This document shows, piece by piece, positions 13,023 through 25,800 of a stretch of DNA of 64,000 nt. Numbering within the stretch: the stretch's first letter is position 1; every line of letters starts with the position of its first letter. Source of the DNA: Lineus longissimus (lineage: Eukaryota > Nemertea > Pilidiophora > Heteronemertea > Lineidae). Below the pieces are notes generated by a model, which was not told the DNA's origin, did not search any database, and worked only from the letters and a program-made list of their open reading frames with translations. A program made the position numbers and the translations under genes. The stretch covers positions 3,913,501-3,977,500 of the forward strand of contig NC_088310.1 in the NCBI RefSeq assembly GCF_910592395.1, in the 5' to 3' direction.

Positions 13023-16000
13023 TCAGTAACTGTAGCACTGGCAGCACCACCATCGCCATCTGCTTGCTGTGGGGTCTCTCCTTCGCAACAAGCCCATGTT
13101 TTCCTGCACTCTATTATCAACTGCTAAAGGCGTATAACTAGGTGGTGCCTCGGAGCTGTACGGAGGAACCTCTACGCCGCCATCCAGTTTCATTTTCTTG
13201 TCATCTTGGCCAAGATGATGGTGCACGTGGTGATGAATAAGGTGATATTTCTTGTCATGACACGGGCATGCGCATTTCTGGCTCTCAGGGTGACCAGCCT
13301 TGCACCTTTCGAGATGAACTCCAGCGTATGTTCCCTTTGGTTCCATGTCCTCCGTGCTCTCGCTCAGGATCTCCCCCGCCTCATTCACAACCTGCGTGCT
13401 TATTCGGAGGCGTGTCTTCTCGGGCATGGCTGCTGGGGCCCTGATCCTTATAATCTGGTCCCGCGGCTCTTCCAATGAGGAGAACGGGATATCCATTGAA
13501 TCATTGATGTCGGCTTCGTAGTCCATGTCCCCATTGGAGCATGCGCCAGAGGAGTCAACCCCACCGGAGTCATAACTGTGGTCGTCTTTCGGTGCGCTCC
13601 CGGCCATGGAAACCGACGTCGCCGTCACGCCCACGTCCTCGACCTCGACCTCTCGTAGCCTCTCCTTCCGCCGCCTTTCCTGCTCCTCAACCTCATACAA
13701 CAACTCCGTCGGACTCTCGCGACTGTCGACATCAGAGTCAGTCATCATCAAATACGCTTCGAAGTCGGTGGAAAGTTCGGAAGCATTATCAGAGTCTTGT
13801 CCACTCGCTGACGCCTGACCCTGGCCAACTTGGCCTTTATCCTTCCGGAAAGACTTTCGTGGTTTCTTAAGCTTCTGGAAAAATTTCCCGAACCGAGTTT
13901 TATCCTTCTCCTGTCCCTGCCCCCGCTCTTGTCCCTTCTTTTTCTTTTCCTTACGCACAGGTTCCTCGTCAGACAACTCCTCAATCTTTGGCGCAGGAAC
14001 TTTACGCTTTGCCTTCTTTGTTTGTGTTTTCTGAACAGTCTTTTGAGAAATCCGTTTAATCTCTTCATCAATTCTGCTGCTTTGTTCTTCCAGCTCATAC
14101 ATCATTGTTTGGTACTCTTTGGGTAAACTATCCATTGTGGCGTCTTTCTTCTTAGGTTTAGCGTGAGGGCTTCCCACCGGAATGCTCCGGGGGGGCTTCG
14201 TCGGCGGTGCTGCTTCAACGTCTCTTCTTCCCACCGGCAGCAGGTGTTGACTGGAGAAATTGTCCGTTACTTCGGCACAGTAGACAAGGAGGTCGCCGTC
14301 AATTCGAATGTAGAGCACGCTTTGTACGTCCATGTAGTGCTGCTGCTCGGCTAGGAAGATGCTGTCAACGTACACCTGAAGCGAAATTAGGATATTATAC
14401 TAGCAAATGAATTCGTTTAGAAGAGATATCACCACATCCGTTTTTCCAGTTGAGATTTCATATCGCTCTTGTTACAACTGAGCGACTTAGTCGACTTCAC
14501 GGCACCCTGTGGCTTCAACCCGGGTGATGAACGTAGGATAAAAAGAGGCCTTTATATTTGCCCCCTCTCTTCATGTCCTCAATGATTGTCAGTCTGGAAA
14601 CTCATATTTAGTTGCTTATTGGTTTAGATCTGGATAATTCTATGTGACCCTCTATCTGAAGTATTCACCTTGTAATGTAACGGCATTGTAGATATGCTAA
14701 GAACAAAGAAACGATCCTCAAACATCTCTCGTTTGACTGGTGCAACGGGCGTCTCAATGAAGTCATCTCCCACCAAGGCAATACAGGATATTTCGTCCTC
14801 CTTCTCAATGTCGTAGTGGACTTTCATGGCTACACCGGCTTTGGGGTTACCAACGATATCCCTCTGGAGGCTGATGCTAAAACTAGAAAGAGAAACAGAT
14901 TGGGTAAGGTTTCATTATGTTATATCGTATGATATCATCCCACTCTAGGTACGACATGGTATGATATCGAGCGTTCCTTTTTCGATGTCATCTTGGACTT
15001 TCACAGCGAGGACAGCTTTGGGGTTGAAAAAGATTTACAGTTGTTGATTTTATGGTATGACCCATCGAGACATGATATTTCGTCTTCCATCTCGATATCG
15101 AAGTGGGCTTGCACGGCTTTACCGGCTTTGGGATTACCGACGATAACCCTCTGGTGGCTGTTGATGACACTAAAGACGAGGAACAGCGCAAGCTTACCAC
15201 GTATGGTTTATTCATTTATGGTGTAACCCGCCAGGGCAAGGCATTATAAAAGAATAAAAGATCGGCGATTTTGAAATTGTGAAGTTCTTGATATTCTTGG
15301 TGGATTCATCAAGTCGAGATCTTTCACTAGAGCAGACTAGTTTATGCGCTTAGACTCGTCAATGTTATTACAAATTACCTCTTCATGTCCTCTGATGGTC
15401 GGACACGAAGGTCAATCCTCGTCCCATACAACATCCCTCCTGGAATCTCATAGACCACCGGGCAATTCTGAAATGAGCAGAAAAAATGCTTCTTGATAGC
15501 AAAGATATGGAATGAAAGCCGTTGAGGGTATAGGAGTCAAAAACCTGTATTTTGGGAAGGGGTGAAGCAGATGGGAGGAGTACTACCACCAGCCTACTGT
15601 CACATCCCAGATTTTACCTCAATGCTGAGCTGGTCGGAACGCAATTTCAATGGAGTCCACGTACGCTTCACACTGGCAACTGCAAGCGTAGGGAACAACC
15701 AACCGCAATCAATATATACTTGATAAACTTGGGAAACCTATTCAAGCAGTTTGGCTGCGGGCAACAAAATAGAACGCAGCTGGTCTGAGCTTGGAATTCT
15801 TACCGATATCCCCAACATTTTGTCCATTTCCAGTTCCGGACTATGATATGGCAAAGCACACAGTGCTCTGCTTGGAGGCGGCGTTTGACTCCGCAGAGCA
15901 GATTTCATCAGCAGATCGAACAAAAGCCGGATTTCTAATCCATAGAAGTCATGAGTTCCGAAAAGAGAAACAAGCCGTGTCACCAGCGACATGTAGGTCC

Positions 16001-18333
16001 ATTGCAAAAGAAAAACTGAAGACACAGAATCTGACTAAATAGGCCCAATTCGATCTCAAATCTATTTCGAGGAAAATTATGAGCCATGAAGATTCGTAGC
16101 ATTATGCCTGGTCTAAAACATACTAATGATTTTTTGCACATTTTGCAATAAACTATAGGGCTAATTAGACGTTATTTAACCATCTAATGCTTTGTCCATC
16201 TGTTTTGTCATAATAGGTACAATAGTTCAGTAGAATGCAATGCGGGTGTTGCAGATTGTACAGCGGTTTTCTAGTATTCTTCTCATATGACGAGCTGACT
16301 AATGAGTAATACAAAAACACTCATGTAATCACTATTTTAGACAGGTGAAGCACATTTTATAATAAAAGGTTACAGTACCAAAAGTAATGCATATTAAATG
16401 GCATAAGTACAAACTATTAGTACATTTGATAGACTTTTACATGACGTCCCCCCTATGTTTTTTTGTGACATAAGGGCGAGCAAAATTACAATGTTATACA
16501 CCATAACTGTAATGAGGATCCTATCAGAAGTTTGTGATGTGATGAAGTGATGCAACGTCATAACAGACTGAGGGAGGCCAGCGAAAATCTTAAGAGGAGA
16601 CAGTGCATTGATTCAAAACGCCCTGGAGCCCAACGCGATGCGGAAACAAACCCTACCATATGTTCTGAAAGTCGTCATGGCTGACGAACGGCCAAACATC
16701 AAGCATTCTACATGTCAGAGATATTGGATACTCGCTCTCTTTGAAGATCTTTCTACAAGGGATCTGTGCATTGTTATTACACATTGGGAGGACCGTTTTG
16801 CTGCCAAGTACATGTATAGTTCCAGTGCTTATTAAATTTTACACTGTATCCGTCTGACATGTTAAACAATGGTCACAGTGACAAAAACAAAGGAATGGGA
16901 ATAATAGCCCAGATATTCACTCAATGTCATGTTGTGCATGAAAACCGTCAAGTACTCACAAGCACTGTAGGCTTTGAGAAATATTAGATAATGAATATCG
17001 CAATAAGAGTACAAAACAGCCTACTGTGTTACTCATCAAGTAAAGATCTTACCTTCGATCCCAAGAGGGAATACATCATTAGAGAACAGAGAGGGCCATT
17101 GGTGTGGTTGTTCAGGGTGGAAGCCACGGCCTGAGAAAAATCCATCCCTTTCGCAGGAGGTAGGTTGGAATCCATCATGAAATGGATCACCAGCACACTG
17201 CGTATATAATATCATACTACATGTAATATCAACCCGGCCCAAGGGTCTAAGAAATCAAAATGGTATTTGGCACGAAAGCTAATTCCGTCTAAAGAATTAT
17301 ACTAATTAATGGTATGCTGTGTACAAATGTATCACATTTAAACATCGTTATGAAGCTAATTGTGATATTTAACACAGTAGCGTACTATACTCATCACTCA
17401 ACCGGTCCATCTGTAACCCCATGCTACAGCCCTGGGGGCCAATCGAGTTATCAATGGATTAGTTGAATAGAAAATACCGCATTTATCTCGTGTTTTGTTT
17501 TCAACTGAGTTTTTACTATACAAATTAGAATCGTGTACTGAGCAAACCATTTTTATAAGACTGTTAGAATGATTTGCAAACAGTGAAAGGACTACAAGGA
17601 TAGATGATCAAATGGCAAAGCATCTTATATATGCTATAGAGAATCAAGTTTATATGCTGTTCGGTCTGAACTTCGCATCGCATACATAGTATGTGAAGTT
17701 CATGATAGTTACCAATAATGGGAAGAGAGGAAAATGGCCAATACACGCAAATACAGCCTAATGCATGAACACGTAATTATGTGTTGTTTCACCCAAATAA
17801 CTATAGATAGTGGCCTTGTTCACATAATTGCGGAGGACATCGATCATGAAAGTACATGTATACGCAATGGAACAAGGATTGACCAATGTTTCTTTATCAT
17901 ATCGACATGAAAAATGGTCCAGTGATCATCAGAAAGCAGTCAGAACAGTAGCTACAGCAAATTCATATAGTTTCCGAAACAACGTATGGTGAACCATGAG
18001 CCCTGGTCAAGCAAATTACTAGGTACGAGAAAGATGTACGAAGGTTGCTCGGTACGACTCCGACGATGTGATGGTGACGATGAGGATGACTAAGACAGTG
18101 ACGAAGAGCTCGGGGATGATGACAATAAAAATGACGAGGAGGAGGAGGGAATTAGTAGGAAACAAATTGTATATACCTACCCTTTCAATGGTCTCATAGA
18201 AGTGTTCAAACATGGGACGCTGGTCGTCCGAATCGTCGTGCAGGAACATCTCCGAGTCCTCCGAATCTGAGGCCCCAGTCCAGGAGTACTTCCCCTGGGA
18301 GGTCCCCGAGAGCCGCTCTCCTCGATCAGCCAT
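13023..18333 (-). CDS. Galectin-like domain protein with long charged C-terminal tail, six exons
   Basis: Exons in coding order: 18333-18181, 17197-17053, 16015-15804, 15467-15379, 14882-14669, 14375-13023. Phases close exactly, giving 721 residues. Residues 1-51 are acidic and Ser-rich. Exon 3 looks helical (HDFYGLEIRLLFDLLMKSAL). About residues 172-305 follow a galectin fold pattern: YEIPGGMLYGTRIDL, FSISLQRDIVGNPKAG, MKVHYDIEKE, FFVLSISTMPLHYKVYVD, YIRIDGDLLV. The classic HxNxR sugar-binding triad is replaced at MKVHYDIEKE, so lactose binding is unlikely. The tail has Lys/Arg-rich segments, a Cys cluster (CACPCH), a His run (HHHVHHH, about 652-658), a PPSY motif that may bind WW domains, and a Trp/Cys end (RWRWWCCQC) that could be acylated. 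There is no signal peptide, so it is probably cytosolic or membrane-associated. The overall architecture is unfamiliar to me. Confidence 0.75.
14965..15169 (-). pseudogene. Duplicated, degraded copies of galectin-like exon 5 (5' half)
   Basis: Within the intron between exons 4 and 5, 15076-15169 repeats the start of exon 5, including an acceptor (TCTTTAG) at the matching place, and reads in the exon 5 frame as VIVGNPKAG then HFDIEMEDEISC. A second shorter copy at ~14965-15030 reads NPKAVLAVKVQDDIEK. The joined copies run into a TGA and lack the second half of the exon, so they look like decayed tandem exon duplications. The preserved frame over ~35 codons leaves open use as a truncating alternative exon. 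Confidence 0.65.
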
Positions 18334-19977
18334 CTTAAAGTTTAATCATCCAACATGTTCATGCGTACTTTCGGAGCTAATAGTTCTGATGACCGGTACG
18401 TGAAATGTCGAGTGTTCTTGTAGAGTAGAAAGGTGAATAATTGGTCATTTTTCTCAGATAGATGTCCTTTCAACACATGGGCATTTGACCTTACTGGTAT
18501 ATCGGTGTCACTAAGATTTTCAATGGCGTCTGGCTGCCTTCGTGCATCGAAAATTATTTTGGAAGAACGGAAACGGAAAGGAAAGAACGTAATGCTCAAT
18601 CGAACATCGCTGCCTGCAACATTTCCCGATGATGATGCCGGCTTGCTCTGTCGCGGATTCCAGTTGACGGAAGAAGCTATCCAGCGATCAGAGTTATATC
18701 CTTAGTTCTGAAGAACTGGTTGCAAGTAAACCAAGTTGCCTGCTTACGATATCCTGGTTTGAACCTCGAGAAACTACTTGAAACCGGCACTACCCTCAAA
18801 GCTACGGACGTCTCCGACCTTTTTTCCCAAAGAGAGCTACACCCGATCGAGTGACCGGGCCGAAAGAAGGGATGATTTACAGCCCTGAGTAGCAACAGGC
18901 TTCCAAATCGACAGCTAAATTCTATTTCCGTCCCCTATGGATATGTGCTCTTACATGACACGATGCAGTAAATAAATAGTGCAGTGATTATTTCAATGAT
19001 ATATCAAGTAGTGTTAATGATTTTGACCTCCATTGCCCGCATGGTCGAATATGATAAAAGTGGACTAGGATGACGATAGTGGCCCCGACTACGAAATATT
19101 TCAATTAAAATAAAAAATAACAGTGCGTTTAAAAGTTATGTTGGATGGAACAGTTCACGGACAGGGTCAGTGGTAAAGGATAATTTTTTCAAAAAGGTAG
19201 ATATTAAATCTAAACGACTCTATTGAAACGTCTTTACATATAATAACCGCAGATGCAACCCAATACGCTTAAGCAATAATTTCACAAAGCTTCATTTTAA
19301 TTTTGAAGAAATGACTCCACTGTATGCTGCCTCTGTCTCATTCTAATGAAGAGAAGAATCAGAAATCGAAATGTTTACACATCATCACGTGCCGAGACAA
19401 AAAGAAATTCGAAGTGTGATCCAAACACGACAATTAACCTTGAACCATACAGAAAACACCAACAGACAACCCTGCACCACCTCCAGACTCGCCGGTCCCG
19501 AATTTTTCAGATTATGAAATAGGACGATGCATATACACAAAAAGCGTTATATCCCATGATTATAATGATGGGTCTAATGGGTCATCATTGCCAGTCTATG
19601 GCACTCTTCTTCCTGCAAACGGGAGCGGCACAACATCATAATGATCGATCGGTTCGTATAATTATTGCGGCCGATTTTATGTATGTACCGTGAAAAAATA
19701 CGCACATTCGACCGATTGTGAATGATATCCTACATCTAATAGCATTGTGTTAAGTTAGTAAACTAATGTACTCAATAGACTGTTCCTCATCTCAAAAAAT
19801 GATGACTCACATATCGATAAAAACGAACGATTTGTTTTGTGGCAATCTATCGTCCTCGATCAAGGCGAAACACTGCTACTGATACCAAAAATAAAACTTT
19901 GTTTTTGTACCAAAACATTATTTTCAAGACCTCTGCCACATGATCTCATAGATATCCACCTCGGTGTGCTCCCAACT
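18334..19977. other. Intergenic / promoter side of the galectin-like gene
   Basis: Upstream of the minus-strand ATG at 18331-18333, and beyond the 3' end of the next minus-strand gene. ORFs are short and without family resemblance. No promoter element could be assigned. Confidence 0.4.
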
Positions 19978-21580
19978 TTAGACTTGGTAGACTGTCTTGT
20001 ACTTGTCGTCAGTATTTACGTCTGGTGGGGTTGCTGAGAGTGAACAACGTTCACCAGGAAGCTGCGGGTTGACAGAAGGATATTGCAGTTCATTCTTGAA
20101 GAGACGTTGGCGGAAGTGCAGCAGCCAAAACCAGCCAGGTTGCCTGATGCGTTAGTCGGGTCGGATATGGTAATGCGACGTGCAATTACTTAGAACGTCG
20201 AAGAATGACAGAGCATCAGTTCATGAATTCAAGCACGAGTGGTGTTACTGCGTGTAAGTTTCGGAAATGAACTAAGACTTTACCATGGTGTATTTTCATC
20301 AGTAACCAGACCTTGTTCCTCAGCCGGTACTGAAAGAGTTCCTCAGTAACTTCAGCTCCCCTTTTGGCGCTAGATATAAAGAACACATGAATGTTCTGAT
20401 CGAGAGACCAACCACAATATTACCAATAGTGGCGTGATACAATAAAAACTGTGAGTATACAATTGCCACTTGGTGCCGGAGAATTAGTTAATCATAAATA
20501 CATGTACATGTAATAGCTTTTCTCAATATCAATTGCGGCTATAAATTGATACCCATCCTTTTTACATACATGTAGATTGTCCGCGATTATGATGATCATA
20601 CATATTGTTTAGTGGCATGACTTGAAACATTGTTAAAGGGTCGGACAAGCGGCGAAATTTAGTGATACCATGTGCCTTCTCGCCACCATGCGCCGCAGTG
20701 TCACACTGACGCTGATATCTAATGATTTCACCATGCACCGCAGTGTCACACTGACGCTGATATCTAATAATGATTTCCGCTATACTGTTGCGAGGCGTAG
20801 ACATGGCTTGTGAAATCCAACCACAGGCCTACGGTGCCATTCCGTTCTAGTGAATCGTCAATTGCAGTTTAATGATTTTTTCAAGCTATTTTTTATGAAA
20901 AACCAACACTCTAACGCTCTTAACGGTTGCTAGAAATACTCTGACGATATCTTACCTTGAGCGGCGTTTGCTCCATAATGGGATTCTCAGGAAGAACATT
21001 AATCTGAAAACAAATTATATATGAAATGGTTGTTTCTTTGAACACCCTGGAGAACCAACAGCCTGTGTGACGGAACATCCTACCAGCAAATCCATGTGCT
21101 GGGGACAATGGTTATCACTGGTTATCAGCTTTTCGTCGTGTATTTTTTGTACCTGGCTATTGATGAACCTTTGGATAAATTAAAGTAAATACAGTGGAAC
21201 CTCCATTAGCGGACACCTCTCTATCAAGGACAACCTCTCTATTAGGGACACCAGTTTTGGTCCCAAATTGGTTGTTTCCATTCAATTTGACCTCTCTAAT
21301 CAGGAAACCTCTCTATCAGGGACAGCACTTGTCAGTCCCGAGGGTGTCCTTAATAGAGAGGTTCTACTCTACTGATAGACTACCACGCCGGTTTCTGTAG
21401 CAATAGGAGACAGGAGTATTACTCTTTCTTGATGGGATGCCGGCCAATTACATGATCTTTTGGATGTGACCTGATTATGACCACAACAAAAATGATACCT
21501 ACCTCCATGTAGACAGTAATCCTAACCGTGTCTGATGATGTGAGGTCTCCACTGCCGACTTCGAATAACTCTTACAAAAC
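19978..21580 (-). CDS. Unknown gene, 3' exons only (partial)
   Basis: Four small exons fit together by splice signal and phase: ~21580-21503 (ends before GTAGGT; reads GDLTSSDTVRITVYME), 21003-20956 (16 codons, TTTTCAG acceptor and GTAAGA donor; INVLPENPIMEQTPLK), 20329-20284 (acceptor CTCTTTCAG, donor GTAAAG; YRLRNKVWLLMKIHH) and 20033-19978 (acceptor CACTCTCAG; ends DDKYKTVYQV then TAA). The 48-base exon is the strongest. I do not recognise the family; the first two exons look beta-strand rich. An upstream acceptor for the third exon (20369) also opens a reading frame but does not fit the phase. The 5' end of the gene was not found; a splice from the 23.2 kb exon of the neighbouring gene (CCAG|GTGAAG) would be in phase, so the two could be one gene. 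Confidence 0.4.
20684..20776. repeat. Tandem duplication, 45 bp unit, two copies
   Basis: CACCATGC starts at 20684 and again at 20729; both copies contain CAGTGTCACACTGACGCTGA followed by TATCTAAT. They differ by one substitution (G/A) and a 3-base insertion. Confidence 0.85.
21191..21375. mobile_element. MITE with CAGTGGAACCTC termini and internal CTCTCTAT repeats
   Basis: The left end reads ACAGTGGAACCTCC and the right end reads GAGAGGTTCTACTCTACTG, an imperfect inverted pair. The interior repeats CCTCTCTATYARGGACA-type blocks four or five times. Elements of this style are common in many marine invertebrate genomes. No coding capacity. Confidence 0.75.
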
Positions 21581-22627
21581 ACTAGGACGTCAAAAACAAT
21601 ATATTCTGGCACATGTGCAGAAATTAGTATTTAGTTGGTAATTGTGCTAAACGGGGTTATTTCCTCTAAATGTTTAGAACGCGTCTGGCATAAAAGCAAT
21701 GACGAAGGGAAGTTTTGATATATAGTGCATGGTAGTTTTTGGAGGAGTAACCCGCGCATATTCTGATTAGACACACCGTTATTAGGCCTAATTTGTACTA
21801 TTCCGTAGTAGCTCGAGTCAATTCAAAATTCTGTAAGTCTGTGTCCTTTTTCAACTACTTTTTCCATTATCCACTTAAACAATTGAAGCCACGAGTTAGC
21901 CATTATAAAATGACGGGATATTTCATAACGGGTCAGTATCATTAATTTTCAATCAAAAGCACTATTAAGCGCCATTGCTCATGATCAGATTATATAAAAA
22001 GTAATGACGTGTTGGCACTTGTTAAACGAATTTATGAATACTAAACCGGTATTATATACTTTAGATACACTGGCCACTGAATGCCTATCGCTCATCATTG
22101 ATATTGACTGGTTGTATTGTTTATCATAAAGTAAATGGCACATCCAGTTTAATTAGGTAGTGCTCATTAGGGTAATGAATAAATTGTGTTTTTGACCGGC
22201 CAGCTACATTATATATCAAGCACCTAGCAAAAACGCCTACCATCATGTCAAATTCAAAAAGTACTACGTATTTAACATCTCCAAGAAGGCAATAAGATTC
22301 AACGCGGCCTTCATAGTAATGTACTTGCGGGTCAATGTACTTTTATAGTCAGAAAAAAACATAAGAAAGACTTAAATTCATTCGCGATAATTTATCGTGG
22401 TATTGATGGCTTTAGGGTGGCAAACCCAGCTGTCAAGTGGACAAAGACGTCGATATGTATCTATAACCTCTTGTTTACATCTGTTTTCCTCAAACCGAAG
22501 AAGTCCCCCATTGTAAGAACTTAACCTGTCAGATCTCGTAGTCCTACGAAGTAGACCGAGTCGGAACGTCATCGTGATATTACAGTCTTTTACAGTTTGT
22601 CGCACCTAATGATTTTGAAGTCCTACA
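21581..22627. other. No gene recognised
   Basis: No exon with both splice signals and a protein-like frame was found. The longest minus-strand ORF (22378-22605) has no family resemblance. Confidence 0.35.
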
Positions 22628-22796
22628 CTACATGTTTATGATACACTTAAGGTTCTCCTCCACATAAGCGTTTACGTCTCGTATAGTATCACTAACAAGC
22701 GATGCCACGCTGTCCACGAACAACTGACGTATGTTTGATAGGCGTTGAGAAGCATGTATATGGAGATAGGTCCTTACTTGCGCACTGAAAAGGCAA
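22628..22796 (-). CDS. Possible terminal exon of unknown gene
   Basis: A good acceptor (GCCTTTTCAG) precedes a 56-codon frame needing one base from the previous exon. It reads AQVRTYLHIHASQRLSNIRQ, then LFVDSVASLVSDTIRDVNAY, and ends KCIINM-TAG. It looks helical and protein-like. It does not fit the phase of the stop-containing exon at 22865-23206, so it may be an alternative 3' exon or part of another gene. A non-coding origin is possible. Confidence 0.25.
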
Positions 22797-22864
22797 TATT
22801 GCACAAAGCCGTTCACAGCTAGAGAGTAAAATTGGAATACGTGATGACATCAAGGTACGGAGTT

Positions 22865-25800
22865 TTAGTCCAAATTGTCAACAACACGGGCGTCTGTATA
22901 GACGTCCGTGGCAACGGGAATCGCGTGCATGGAGTCCCTTGTTTTGGACACGATCGACGTCACCACAGCGCGCCACCAGTTTAATGTAGCTTTGTCACCA
23001 TTGATCACACTAAAGAATATCACGCCGCCTTTCTGGAACAACATGCAACCTAGGACATTGGTATTGTCCCGATCAAAATGGTGAAAGGTATTTTGTCTCA
23101 CTTCACCTGGAAAGCCTGAGAGTAGAACACGAAATATATTGTCCATTATACCAACACATCCGTTCCTCAAACCATCTTTTTCGTTTCTTCTTGTACTTCG
23201 GAGAAACTAGTATTAAACCCGATTAATTTTTTATCTTGCCAGAAGCACTGACACGACCAGCAACGCCACTAGGTTCTCCTCCTTCCTTTTTACGTAAGAA
23301 ATATTCTAAACACACTCACGTTTTGATACTACCTAAGACACTGTTTGCAAATTACTCATGTCCAATGAAGTAAGGCACCATTCTCAAGAAAGGTATCTCC
23401 ACATTCGAAAATCGCCATGGGGTGATTTCCCGAGTGATCAACTCTCTCGTCAACACAATATTCGGGTAAGTTACCATGAAGTCAGACTAAGAAATCGTGC
23501 AACAACAGTTTTTGCATTTCTTGGCCACCACACTTCCAAACATGTTAAGGAGTGGGTACTGAAAAAGAAACAGAAAGGAGTAATTGATAGTGCTTCGAAA
23601 CAAAATGGATTGGAGGATGATAGGCAAACTCACCATGGTTGTAACGCCCTAGGTATAAGAGAGGATGACACCCTTCCGATTCCCATTCTGACTTCATCTC
23701 CGAGCTTGGATTACAGTTATCAACGGTAGTGATATATTCGATTGAACTTGATATTATTATTCCAATTGCATCTTTCGTTCTCTAAATGATCTCCCCTTAC
23801 ATTGGCCTGGCAGTCCTTACAGTCAGAGAGCTTCAAATGATGGCTAACGTGAATTTGCTCAAAGCGGAAATCAGAAGTAGGCCTATACTTACCCGTGACG
23901 AGGTGAGCCACGTTGCGTTAATCGAACTCTTTTTCCTCAGCTTCTCCAGTGCTTCGTCCTCCTTGGCTCTCTTTAGCTTGGCAATCTTCTCGGCGTGGCT
24001 TCCGTGCCGTTTGTGCCCAAACTTTGGCTTTGCAACCGATGATACCTTCCGCGGGTGCCACAAGTGAGGTTTCTTGTCCGCATGACTAGAACTACGGGGC
24101 TCGGAATAGGACCGATCAACGTGCTTAACGCTCGTGTGGCTCCCATGGAGACTTTTGTCTTTCTTTAATGAAATGCTGTGAAAACTGCCGTGGAAACCCT
24201 TGTCCTTGCTGCCCAACGTGGTTGTACTTCCGTGATGTTTCCTGTCGAGATTTGAAGAACTGCTGCCGTTAGGGAATCTCTTGTCGGGGAATAGAACAGA
24301 CTGGTATTGAAGAGAGCACCTCCTTGTCGGCCGGGGCGTACTCTGTGGAGACTTACTGAAATCCTCAGTCGACCGCGCGTGCTTCAAGGAAGTCGCCGAT
24401 TGGCTCTTCAACTGGTAAGCACTGAAACGACAAAAACGCGCAAAATGTAAAGAGAGGTCAGAGTAGCCGATGGATCGAAAGAATGTCTGATTGAAGCGTA
24501 CGCCAAGCAAGATAAAACATGCAAGTAATGACCCGTCATCAACTATCAACAACAAGATGAGATGAGACTGAGGGGCCCGGTATCCGCTTTGGAAGGACAT
24601 TATTTCACAAACTGGTCAGAACAGTCATGTCTGTCCCAGTATCGACTCCCTAGAGGGCCCTGCAGACCGGACCCCACGGCGCTTGAAGATCCACCCCTGC
24701 AGTTTGCGCAGACTCGGTGTTGGCAAAATCGGCCAGTACATGATCCATGTCTACTGATAAGCAAGTAAAACGTGTTGCCGTAGACGAGAACTGACAAGCT
24801 ACACAAATATACATGGAGCCTCATAAACACTATGGGCCAGGACTAGCCTCAGCTGTGCTAAGACGCGGAGCCTCTCGTTAACAAGAAGCCCAGGACTACA
24901 GCCTCAGCTACAATGTACCTGGTCGATACTCACATCGGAGGGAAGAGAGTCGAAGATGTTTTCCCAAGCAAATAACTGTCATCACGTGCGTATGCCATCT
25001 TCGAATAGTGTCTAAATGCCGTACAATGTTCCCTTATAACCGTATGCGAAGTAAGTCAAAAGTAAGTCAAAGGCTTACACCGTATGCAACGAGACACAAT
25101 CACAAAAACGTTGTTGATATTTGTGTCAAACGTATCCACAGGTTTTTCTGCCCAACAAAAGTAGTTTTCGGGTCAGTAGTCGAAAGGTTGAGTTTCGAAT
25201 TGAAATGCTAAACTGAAAGGGCAAAGTCGGTCCGTCACGTGACTTTATCGAGTCGTCTGCTCATGCGAAACTTCCGATAGCCTTAGTTGGCTTTTCAGAA
25301 TTATCAGAAAATACGTGTCATACGATCAACACTATCGTCTTCAGCGCAGAATGAGGTTATTTGCGTCTACCACAAAAGTCTACTGTACTTTTCCAAACTC
25401 GTGAATTAGCTAAGTGTTTAATATCCATTTGATGGTCCTACCCCTTGATTTTACGTGGGTGTCCTCTGTTCAGTTTGTCAAATATCACTGTCATGAGTGT
25501 TCCGCTAAGGAATTGCATACATCTTTCTCAACCTTTGATATAATATCGTCGCAATCATCTTCGCTTCAGTGAATGTCTTTGATCACAACCATTAACTGTA
25601 GGTAGGCCTTTGGTCGCCTGTGCATATTGGCAATATGTTATCAAGGTTTTAAATATAGGAATATGCTATCACAAGAAAGAAATGTTGTCTTTGATAATAG
25701 CAAAATATATAGCTGGTGTTGTTCATGGCAACTTTTAAACAACACTTTCAATAGACCATAAATACCAACTCACGCGATATACTAGTATACTTATATTTAT

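Noticed and set aside
13541-14126. Several plus-strand ORFs rich in Arg, Pro and Leu
   Set aside because: Antisense shadows of the charged tail exon of the galectin-like gene.
20143-20369. Longer versions of the last two exons of the 20-21 kb gene (acceptors at 20369 and 20143)
   Set aside because: Each opens a protein-like frame but their phases do not join with each other or with the 48-base exon; the downstream acceptors do.
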